Source of the DNA: Reticulitermes lucifugus
Lineage: Eukaryota; Arthropoda; Insecta; Blattodea; Rhinotermitidae
Assembly: GCA_026260175.1 (NCBI GenBank)
Contig: JAKCWW010005977.1
Coordinates: 4,132-32,604 of the forward strand
Direction: 5' to 3'
Length of the DNA: 28,473 bases
Under the pieces are notes generated by a model. That model saw only the letters and a program-made list of their open reading frames with translations. It was not told the origin of the DNA and made no database searches. The translations under genes were made by a program, and so were the position numbers. Of the stretch, positions 1-8,561 are shown piece by piece (the first letter of the stretch is position 1; every line of letters begins with the position of its first letter).

Positions 1-703
1 TTTGGTTAAGAGATTTAAACACACTATCAGTTAGTTTGAATGCAGCCTTTTCTGTAGATATACCTGTAGATATACTCCCCCTCCATTAAAAAAATAAAAA
101 TAAATAAAAAGACAGTAAAACAAAAATGAAGGAGGGGGGACCATTCTGACGAACATGGCTTCCCTCTTTGGTAAACAATGTTTGGCTATTATTCACTGTT
201 ATTATAATACACTTTTCGCACATAGCAACGTTTTGTGTCAATACTTCACTACTTATCACTTATTGCAAGTATCCTGCACCCAAGTCAGTATATAACTTAT
301 GTTTTATGTAATGAATTAGTAATCACACTTTATGTACCACAGTTCAGCAGCTATACCTAAGGGAATGATATAACTCTCATCTGCAATAGTTTTAAATAGC
401 TCTTATGTATATCAATGGTTGCTAGACACATATACAAAATTTGTCACATGTTGTTACAGCAGCAAATACATGTACGTCAATACACAACATCAACGGGCAT
501 TATTTACATTCAAAACAGATTATACAATGAATGTTTCCTGATAGCATGCCTGTAATTAATACTTATTATATTACAGAAATAGCAAATGGCACTTCAAATT
601 CCATCAAAATTCATAACAGTTCAGGAGATTAACAATGTGATCAGCACTGACACAGGAGAATTTCGGTGCTATATACATGAACTACTACTGAAAGTGTACT
701 CAC

Positions 704-842
704 TTTTACTCTTCTTGACATTGCCTTCTTTTCCCATGGCCTTTGCAAAATGAGATACACAGGGTAGGTAAGGATATCACACACAAAAGCCAGAGCTTTT
801 ATAGCCCCTATTGTGCCTTCTATCCAGAAGCTGCCCATGTTC
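704..842 (-). CDS. Acsl: Long-chain acyl-CoA synthetase, first coding exon (partial gene)
   Basis: The exon encodes the first 45 residues, starting MGSFWIEG at 838. A hydrophobic N-terminal anchor (about residues 8-32, containing ALAFVCDILTYPVYLIL) is followed by QRPWEKKAMSRRVK. An N-terminal membrane helix followed by a Q-(R/K)-P-W and basic SRR(V/I)K block is what I recall of animal ACSL3/4-type enzymes, which activate long-chain fatty acids to acyl-CoA on ER and lipid-droplet membranes. The exon ends at AAA followed by a GTGAGT donor (703-698 on the minus strand). It is preceded by a TTGTAG acceptor (AG at 844-843), four bases before the ATG, so the upstream exon should be 5' UTR. The catalytic AMP-binding exons would lie left of the window; none was recognised in 1-640. 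Family assignment rests on this short segment only. Confidence 0.72.
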
Positions 843-2860
843 CTACAACAAACAGCAATGAATAGTTACCAAGCAAAGAACATTCCACATTTTGTTTGTG
901 AGAGGATGGCATATGTCTGACTACTGCAGGTGGATCTTCTGTGTGCTCTGAAGGTACTTTGGATCTGATTGAAGTACCTTCCACAGATAAGCTAAACAAA
1001 CACAATAATTTTATTTGAACAATGTAACACCTTATGTAAGTGCAAGTTGCAGGAGCAAGCCTGCTCAGTAAGACATATTTATCACAATCAAGGACAAAAA
1101 AACAAACACTTTTAATGGCCCTCACAGTTATTACAAAACCTGCCTCCTGCTGTGCTGATGTATGGTCTTTATCTTTAAGAAGAAATTTCATTTTGGAATA
1201 CAACTGCTTTTGTCACTGATGAGAGGAAGTATCATCATATGTAATCAGACAGTAGTTCGTCCACTTTGTTCCAGTCTATAAGAAATGTTCTTTTGCTGCT
1301 GCTAACATTAATATGAACAAGTGTATTGTATTTTCATGAGAACAGTATATGACATCCTGAGCAACTTAGTACATCGGCTTTATAAACATCATTTCACATA
1401 CATGAACTTGGCCAAGAACTATAAGTTCATGCTTGCTGTAGTACTGTTTTATCACAGACAGTATGGAAACTATTTTATTGAGCACTGTATGCAAATCACT
1501 GTTTGTCACTACAAATTGACAGCAGTTTTCTCATAAGCAAATCACAGTTACATACAAACACTGTTACCATATTGCTGACATCACTGAACTGGCATTGCCA
1601 GCCATAATAAATTCAAAGTACTTCCTGTACTTGAGAATATACTCAAATTTACTTCACAGTACCTTCATTCGCAACTCTTTTTTAAACTGAATTCCACAGT
1701 AACTACCACAGAAAATATATCAGTAAAGTGACTAGCCAACCAGTGGAATGATGTCCAATAAGCAAGAGAGCTCTTTACCCAGATGTAAAGTGAGGACAGC
1801 ATGAAACTGATCATTCACCCTCATCTAAATACACTGGGATAAACTGAGTTTTATATCCATGCCCTATATATTTCCAAACTGTGGTTCTTTGGTGAATGGG
1901 CAATTTTACTATCACCTAACACAATCATTCAACACAGGATTGCATTTCTGTAACAAAACTTATGCACACATTCTGAAAATAAGATTTGCTGCTTAATTTA
2001 TAGAACGTTTGAGATTTAAATAAATCAGCCAGATGGTGTGAATGTCATATTTGTGAATGTGGATTTGTGGCTGTCTTATGAACTGCCATGCTGGACTGTG
2101 AGTACTGCTTACAAGATTTCTCTCTGACAGTCAATGCCAGTTCACCACTGAATAGGAAAGCACTCTAACATCATCATTGCAATCTGTTCCAACACACTGC
2201 TGAAAGACCAACAGTAGTCACTAAAGTAGAAATCAAAATTCTAGCACTGTGCATTTGGACTTGCTTGACAAAACATTCACTCTGTTGACAATATTATGCT
2301 ACATGATGCCACGCACAAGATACTGTTCCAACATCAGACAAAATACAGAGGACTATAATATATATAATATATACAGCTGTAACAAAGAAGCCACTGCTCC
2401 TCACAAGAAAATATTTCCAGTTTCAATAGTTTTCCCATAAAATTTATCAACCATGGCTTGCCATTATAAAGCCCCCCTTTAAATTCCGCCATTTTTGCCT
2501 GTAGCACGTTTAGTTGTATATATCAAGTGTGAATATAGGGGCACTACACTGCAACAAGGCATACATGAACAGTCACAGGTGACTTTTGTTCACAGCATAT
2601 CTTATGAATTCACAGCCTTATGAATTCTAAGTACTATGCACACTGAGAATGCTCCTAGTAGGTTTCTAATAATCAAAACAGCCAAGAAGAAGAAAATAAT
2701 TTGACTAAGAATATAGCATGCAAAAAAGACAATTAAAATGTGCAGTCACAAGCCTATGTAGCTTTTTCATGATGACTTTTATCTGTATACAACTTATTAT
2801 AACATTAAATACTATAATATATATATACTATATATATATATTATATATATACTATAATAT
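843..2860. other. Probable intronic sequence, no gene recognised
   Basis: AT-rich, low-complexity sequence upstream of the Acsl coding exon in the direction of transcription. An open minus-strand frame over 820-1203 crosses the splice acceptor and has no recognisable domain, so I read it as chance. An AT microsatellite occupies 2816-2867. I infer first-intron sequence of Acsl. Confidence 0.4.
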
Positions 2861-2867
2861 ATATAGT
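2816..2867. repeat. (TA)n-rich microsatellite
   Basis: Alternating TA dinucleotides with occasional ACT interruptions, several of them self-complementary. It abuts the outer end of the fold-back that starts at about 2862. Confidence 0.8.
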
Positions 2868-3325
2868 AGCAGTACTAACAAAATGTACACAAGTGTATTG
2901 AAATTAATTTATATATACAATGACCACATACACATTTCGGCCAAACATGTAGCCATCTTCAGAGAGGTAAAATACAAGGGATGGGTAAATTAAAAATTAT
3001 AAATAAATTGGATTAATTTAATTATACCTTGATTTCAGGCTTCCGCCGTGATGTTGATGAAATCTGTGGTCTTCTGGGTAATTACACGGCGTCGTGTGGT
3101 AATTATTTACCAATAAATAAATAATTACCACATGACGCCGTGTAATTACCCAGAAGACCACAGATTTCATAATTTAATTATAATTCTTAACATACTCGTC
3201 ATTTGTATATTACTTCCCTGAAGATGGCTACATGTTTGGCCGAAACCTAAAGAACACATAAGAGGTCACTGTGTATATAAATTAATTTCAATATACCACT
3301 GTGCATTTTGTTGGGCTACTACTAT
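2862..3325. mobile_element. Nested fold-back element with Penelope-type terminal motifs
   Basis: The two halves are inverted copies. The outer left arm (about 2870-2962), with the landmark AAATTAATTTATATATACA, is matched in reverse by 3218-3322. Each outer arm carries one CTGAAGA-TGGC...GCC-GAAA(C/T) motif: 2934-2962 on the minus strand and 3218-3246 on the plus strand. Inside is a near-perfect hairpin with arms 3057-3109 and 3118-3170, about one mismatch, and an 8-nt loop. The hairpin is made of the interspersed repeat whose other copies lie at 23978-25003. I infer two tail-to-tail insertions of a Penelope-like terminal repeat or a non-autonomous derivative. No coding sequence is present. 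Confidence 0.7.
3057..3170. repeat. Near-perfect inverted repeat, 53-bp arms, 8-nt loop
   Basis: The left arm runs ATGAAATCTG to AATTATTT and the right arm is its reverse complement, with a single C/T difference visible in the GGCGTCGTG block. The RNA would form a long hairpin on either strand. Confidence 0.85.
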
Positions 3326-3382
3326 ATATAATTGATTAATGCAAGAATTATGATCACTTAAGTTCACAAACAACATATTTAA

Positions 3383-3408
3383 ACTTGATTTTTTAACTTG
3401 ATTTTTTG
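3383..3408 (+). repeat. Short tandem duplication, AACTTGATTTTTT x2
   Basis: Two adjacent copies of a 13-base unit, just past the fold-back element. Confidence 0.7.
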
Positions 3409-3499
3409 TTCACCGTGCATTTTGTTAATACATAAATGGAATGTCAACCGACAAATGCACTAATTAAGTATATTTACACTTTACAATAGCCCTACGTAC

Positions 3500-3527
3500 G
3501 TTTCGGTCACAAATTGACCATCATCAG
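3500..3527 (-). ncRNA. Hammerhead-core-like motif
   Basis: Read on the minus strand: CTGATGA, T, GGTCA, loop ATTTG, TGACC, GAAAC, then GTACGTAG. The helix-II-like hairpin is perfect over 5 bp. The U between CTGATGA and the hairpin is unpaired, unlike a canonical hammerhead. No coding sequence accompanies it. Probably the end of a Penelope-like relic. Confidence 0.45.
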
Positions 3528-3529
3528 GG

Positions 3530-4190
3530 GCTCAGTATGCACGCAAGTGCACTTCACTTCACTTGTCCATTTATTTAAAATATTTAAAATTCAATGAGAT
3601 TACTGAAAACCTTATACATACATCTGTATCAAACAGCTACTGCCCCTCACAACAAACTATTGGTGAAAACTATAGCAAACTGCAGAGAGCATGTTGGCAG
3701 ACACCAGGTTCTGTGTCACAGTTATAATGCAATAACTGAATTAGGTACAGAGATACTGCGTCATCATTCTCATGCTATTGTATCCAAGCATGGCTAGACA
3801 GTCCAATTAAATTCCAAGCATTTATACATGCAAATTCACAGAAACTGAGCTGTAAACATACAATTTTTTAATACTTTACTCACTTTTCTTCAAACATGTT
3901 TCAATTTGCTGCAACAAGGTAAAAAGAAATATTAGAAATTTAACAAACATAAAATATGTACTCAACAATCCTACATCATGATTCGGCATTAATGTTTCCA
4001 AGGACCCAATAAAAAGCAGCTGCAAGCAAGCACCATTTGATGATACTGTGTGTTGTGTTATGGTAACAAACTCAGAACAGAATTTACTCACTGAACATGA
4101 TCATGAAGAGGTATATGTCACTTTGTGTGCATGGAAAATGTGCTGACAGCCAAAATTCAGGAGGCACCTGGTTGAGATGTGTAGTCAATA
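3530..4190. other. No gene recognised
   Basis: AT-rich sequence with short chance reading frames. The stretch near 3630-3670 (ACTGCCCCTCACAACAAA) loosely resembles 2390-2430 (ACTGCTCCTCACAAGAAA), which hints at a diverged interspersed repeat, but I cannot delimit it. Confidence 0.4.
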
Positions 4191-4214
4191 TGCGCGCGCG
4201 CGCGCGCGCGCACG

Positions 4215-4253
<39 letters not shown>
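4191..4253 (+). repeat. Compound (CG)n(CA)n microsatellite
   Basis: About nine to ten CG/GC steps run into CACG repeats and then roughly eighteen CA dinucleotides. It is an uninterrupted alternating purine-pyrimidine tract of about 60 bp, the sequence type most prone to left-handed Z-DNA. Confidence 0.95.
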
Positions 4254-4257
<4 letters not shown>

Positions 4258-4259
4258 TC

Positions 4260-5310
4260 ATTAAGACGTGTACACAGAATTGCAAAAATGACCATCAGCA
4301 TTGGAAATGCAACTGTTCAGAACAGAAAAGTTACAGTGCTGGAGCACTAATTTCCAACATTAATCTTTCTCACAGAATGCTGGGTAACTGTTGGGTTTCA
4401 TAATGCCTATAAACACAGGAGTCCCTACGGCTAACCAAAGCCCAGAAGACAAACAACTTCTAATTGGTGTTCGTGATGGGCAAAAAAAGTGGTGGTGGGA
4501 TGATATCAGGAAGCCTGCAGGCTGCTTTTCCAGGTTGTACAAAAATCGCCATATATTATTATAAGTACAGAGTTGCATAACTCTCTCTTCAACTCACAGA
4601 CATCAGAATCTGACTTATTTACATTCTATGGAGATTTCAAAGTACAGTGCTGTAAAGATACTGGTAAAACCATTTTGTCATAATCATCAAAGACAAAACA
4701 CTATAAAGTCCAGCTTCTTAACACTGTAGCATAGCACTGTTACTATTAAACACCTTATGTAATGGGCCACAAAAGTGACAAGTGGCAGGTGTGTGCAGCA
4801 TGGAGAGACATATCTTATGAGTGCATCTGCATACTGGGTTGTATGTATGCAATGCAGAAGTGCCATGAAAGTGGCAAACTTGAATGGCAATTAGTAAATC
4901 TTAATGAAATAAGACAGAACTCGTAAAGGGTAATCATTATATGCCTGCACTGCTAACACAAAGTAATATGATATGGTGAATATGGTGCAAATATATTCGA
5001 CAACAGAGACCACATTCTCAAAATACATACATGCAATGTATAAGAGCTCATATGTAAGCACTTACATATTGCGCTTTGTTTGAGAAGTGTGGGTGAACTG
5101 AGAGAGTAATGACTGTTACACACCAGATGACAGCAGCGCAAAATGAAATTACTTAGTGAATCGCAAAATCAAGACTATAATCGGTCTGTTGTTGCTGTTT
5201 GTGGAATAACATAACTGTTAGTAATGTGTGGTGACTGAACATTTAGGACAAAAAGTAAAGTTCTGCCATACAACTAAAGTTAAATGATTCCTCATGCGCT
5301 ATTGACTATA
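4260..5310. other. No gene recognised
   Basis: Unique-looking AT-rich DNA. Reading frames here are short (under 75 codons), lack domain signatures and sit in no splice context I could support. Confidence 0.4.
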
Positions 5311-5312
5311 GA

Positions 5313-5317
5313 TTATT

Positions 5318-5351
<34 letters not shown>
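5313..5351. repeat. (TA)n microsatellite
   Basis: About 17 uninterrupted TA dinucleotides directly left of the mariner-like relic. Confidence 0.9.
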
Positions 5352-5353
<2 letters not shown>

Positions 5354-5384
5354 CCGAATTTCGTCTTAGAATTTGAGCACTTTA

Positions 5385-5860
5385 GAGGAATACCGGCAGC
5401 GCCGGGCGACCCAGTTACGTTTCCACGGCGACTCATTCCTCGTTAAGCAGACAATAATCGGCCTCCTCAATGCGGCAAAATTTTTTCCTCTGGGGCTACC
5501 TGAAAGCCAAAGTGTGTACGACACGTGTTGCCAGCATCCCTGACTTAAAAAGCGAATTCTACAGCAGGGGCGTAGCTTGGGGCACGGCAAAGTGGCGTTG
5601 CCGCCCCAGGCGTTACGAGCTCACGGCGCGACAAAATGAATATTTAAATAAAAAATTTGATTTTCTGCGGTCAACAAGTTTTAGATTATTGAGCCAAATA
5701 CAACGAAATTCAATAAACAATTGTGCCTTCTCAAAGTTCGTAATTTTTGTTAGGGGCGGCCACTGTGATTACTCGCCACGGGAGCCAAAGAAAACCCAGC
5801 TACGCCACTGTCATAGAATGTATTGAAGCCATTCCTAACGGCTTGCTGCAACGTGTAATA
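5385..5860 (+). pseudogene. Tc1/mariner-related transposase C-terminal fragment, split by a MITE
   Basis: Before the insertion the plus frame reads ..FFLWGYLKAKVCTTRVASIPDLKSEF. The 'FLWGYLK' block follows the DDE catalytic core of an IS630/Tc1-mariner-related transposase family common in arthropods. Upstream, GDPVTFPRR (about 5406-5432) looks like the decayed preceding 'GPV-W-PPRSPD' block. After the 5565-5810 insertion the same protein appears to resume as IECIEAIPNGLLQRV (from about 5811), which matches the family's usual C-terminal order. Catalytic residues are lost and there are in-frame stops. It is a dead fragment. Confidence 0.7.
5565..5810. mobile_element. hAT-like MITE, 246 bp, inside a transposase relic
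   Basis: It begins CAGGGGCGTAGCTTGGG and ends CCCAGCTACGCCACTG, giving about 16-bp inverted termini (CAGKGGCGTAGCTKGG). It has no coding capacity. Termini starting CAGGGG/CAGTGG with short inverted repeats suggest the hAT group. The flanks (TTCTACAG and TCATAGAA) are only a weak 8-bp match, so the target duplication has decayed or the boundary is off by a base or two. Confidence 0.62.
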
Positions 5861-6099
5861 GACCCCCCCCCTCCTTTCTTGACGCTATCCATCCCGTTGT
5901 ATACAGAATTACATAAATAACGCTACGTATTCCGTCTGACACAAAGTTTATTTATTATTATTTCTCAACCACCACATGTTTCGATTACGCCGACCATCAT
6001 CAGGTGTTTATTTTATACGAAACCTTAAAACTCAAGGTAAAAATGTAAATGTTTTGCGATATCTCACAAATAATATAATGCATAAATTACAATCGACAT

Positions 6100-6540
6100 T
6101 TGGTATCTAATGGGTTCTTGTTCATAAGACTTTATTATAACAATTGCAGTCTCAACTTCAACTGCTAAGGTTTTCATCCAATGCTCATGTTAAAAATGTA
6201 CGTTATATTTTAATCCTTTATTAAGTAAGTTTAGTTCTTCTTGTGAGAATGTTATATTAATAGTATTAGGATAAAAACTAATAATAATATTTGTATTAGT
6301 ATTTCCATCCTTGTGTTTACTTTTATTTAATTTTTCCATTTTCGCATCCATTGTCTTATATTTCTTTCCTATTTCTTTACTTTATGTTTCGTTAATTTTG
6401 CCCTCAATATGGTATCAGAGTTTGCCCCATTCATTGGCAACTTTCACATGTGTGTGTGTGTGACATAAGTCTCTAATTTCCCTTTCTTCATATTGAGGAA
6501 TTTTATTTCCTCTCTTAGACGTAATTTATGGATTTTGGAC
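6100..6540 (-). pseudogene. Penelope-like element N-terminal ORF remnant
   Basis: In one minus-strand frame I read LREEIKFLNMKKGKL, and after a one-base shift VKVANEWGKL, then KKYKTMDAKMEKLNK, FYPNTINITFSQEELNLL, NKGLKYNVHF, HWMKTLAVEVETAI and EQEPIRYQ. The order coiled/basic N-terminus, 'F-P-x-T-I-N-x-T-FSxEEL-LLNKGL', then 'W-KTLAVE-ETA' and 'EQE-IRYQ' is, from family knowledge, the region before the reverse transcriptase of Penelope-like elements. At least three in-frame stops (after GKL, after KINET and after KYNVHF) and a frameshift in the HTHTH microsatellite show it is dead. After RYQ the sequence passes directly into the terminal arm, so RT and endonuclease are deleted. Confidence 0.75.
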
Positions 6541-6689
6541 TCAGTACATTTGGACTTTTAGATTTATTACTTATTTTTGCATAACTTGGAACTAGATTTT
6601 GTTCTAAACATTGTTTGTTGAATAAATATTCGCGTTACAGTTCAGAACCTTGCATTTGAACTTCTTAAATTTATTGATGGTACGAGTTT

Positions 6690-6950
6690 GATTGTAATTT
6701 ATACTGCATATTATTTGTGAGATCTCGCAAAAAAAATTTACATTTTTACCTTCAGTTTTAAGTTTCTGTATGTCGATTGTAATTTATATTCTATACTATT
6801 TGGGAGAGCTCGCAAAAAATAGTTTTACGTTGAGTTTTTAAGTGTTTGAATAAAATAAAGTAATTTATATTTTATATTATTATATTTGTGAGATCTCGAA
6901 AAATATTACATTTTTTACCTTGAGTTTTAAGTTTTTGTACAAAGTAAATA
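6690..6950 (+). repeat. Three tandem copies of an ~85-bp unit
   Basis: Units start near 6690, 6775 and 6860. Each has GTAATTTATA.., then a GAGATCTCG-type palindrome (6719-6727; GAGAGCTCG in unit 2; GAGATCTCG near 6890-6898), an A-rich run, and TTGAGTTTTAAGT. A single inverted unit is present in the left arm (about 6010-6095), so the array is an expansion of the Penelope relic's right arm only. Confidence 0.72.
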
Positions 6951-7044
6951 TCTGATGATGATCGGCTTGATCGAGACATGTTGTGTTTGACAAAATAATA
7001 ATAAATAAAGTTTGTGTCAGACTGGATGCGTAGTGTTATGTAAT

Positions 7045-8286
7045 AGCCCTTTGCTGGATCGAATGCACGAGTGTTGAGGTGGCGATGAAATTCACGTGAA
7101 AATGTCGATTTTCAAACGCTGATACTTGCAGTTAATTTTCCGTTAAGTTATGAGTAAACCTATGTATTTGTTCATAAACAGCACTTTTCTTCCATTAATT
7201 ATTCCACTTCAAAACCCGCCAGGCATGTTTGCCATACCCCGTATTATGAGTTTCATGAGGGCCTCCTTGAAAATTTATACTCATCAAAACTTTCGAAAAG
7301 AAAATGCTAACAGCATTTGGCAGCACATACATAAGCGGACACGAGTTTTCGGCCATGAACTTTCGAAAAAGTAAATTCTACACTACGCATTTCCTCTTCA
7401 AGTTTCAAAGCACACATTCACAAGTGAGCCTGGGCTACCAGATCTCAGAAGACCCAGTGAAGACTAGGGCAACGGAGTGTACATACTTTGTAAGCACGGA
7501 GGCGAACATTATTCGACAGCAGTGTGTTCAAAATAAGTAGGTTTGAAATAAATGAGCCTGTATCTCCCCTTTCTCATCTCATTTTCAAAAAGCTGCCATA
7601 TATATTACATCGTTACCAGTGCATTCTACACAAGTGGCCCGCGTTATGAAGGTGAAAGACGAATGCGGCCCGCGAATGCCGAAATGTTGCCGACCAATGC
7701 TGAATATTCGTCCATATAGGATGACTTACCCTTACGTGCACATGTCCCACGGCGTACTTCCGCGACTGGTAAAAGGGAAAACCGCCAAACGCGCGGTTAG
7801 TAAAGTGCTAACTTCCGTCCTACACTAATACCGAACACAGGAAGCTTCATTGTGTAAGTCTTGCCCTTTATTAAAGAATCAAACTGGTTACTTGGTTTAA
7901 ATTTCTTTGGATCGCCTATGATTTACCACACACAATGTCCTTAAAATGTAACAGTATAAAAGTGTAATTTGCAAACCCTATTTGTAGAACTGTGATCGTT
8001 GTCTACTGATGTGTGTGTGTAAACCTTTGCTACCGCAGCCTCATTACAAAGTCTGATCAATTATCTCAGCTCGCGGTAACATTTAGAGTTGGGAAATTTA
8101 CAAATAACTGACTTAAATTGTAAATATCTTTATTAATTCAATGTAAACATCATAAAAGCAACTTCCCTACGAGTAACGACAATAAAACTAAGACTGCGAA
8201 AAGCTTACAGGTTAAAAAACTAGTTTGTAATCCGCGGATCTCGATTCTAAAACAATGCATTATTTATTCTGTGGGCAGTCGAAACA
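7045..8286. other. No gene recognised
   Basis: Mixed-composition DNA with short frames (for example 7150-7374 and 7304-7540) lacking recognisable motifs. AACTTTCGAAAA recurs at about 7288 and 7359, a hint of an old repeat. I see nothing else supportable. Confidence 0.35.
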
Positions 8287-8294
8287 GGCCTAAA

Positions 8295-8553
8295 CATAGG
8301 CGTAACTTTGGGGCGGCAAGGGGGACAGGCAAATGTCCCCCCCTCCTATATTTGTTCTACCTAAGAATATTTTTTTGGCTACTGAGATGACGAGGGGTAA
8401 ATAAAAAAGGGGTGGAAGTGGAGGAAATGGGTGTACGTATATTAAGGACTGGTTCATCTTCCCCCCTTTCTAACTTGACTCCTTCATAAATTACAAGATC
8501 TTAATACCTATGGTTGATTTTGCAAACCCCCCCCCTTAATAGATACGCCTATG
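8295..8553. mobile_element. hAT-type MITE with perfect 8-bp target site duplication
   Basis: The element starts CATAGGCGTAAC and ends with the inverse of CATAGGCGTATC, and is flanked on both sides by GGCCTAAA (8287-8294 and 8554-8561). The 8-bp duplication and 259-bp non-coding body fit a hAT-group non-autonomous element. Internal homopolymer C runs (8335-8343 and 8526-8535) lie near the two ends. The intact duplication points to fairly recent insertion. Confidence 0.85.
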
Positions 8554-8561
8554 GGCCTAAA

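Larger units (their letters stand above)
5909..7044 (-). mobile_element. Penelope-like element relic with inverted terminal arms
   Basis: A left arm (about 5909-6107) and right arm (about 6860-7044) are inverted copies, beginning ATTACATAA..AACGCTACG and sharing GTCTGACACAAA, a TTTATTATTATT tract and a CTGATGA-type motif (5978-6003 minus, 6952-6977 plus). Between the arms a decayed Penelope N-terminal coding region runs on the minus strand. The arm sequence on the right is triplicated in tandem with an ~85-bp period. Penelope-like elements are known for terminal repeats in direct or inverted orientation, which fits this layout. The RT and GIY-YIG domains are absent. Confidence 0.7.

Noticed and set aside
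820..1203. 127-codon minus-strand open frame
   Set aside because: It runs across the Acsl splice acceptor into the exon in another frame and has no recognisable domain, so it is best read as chance openness in intron and UTR.
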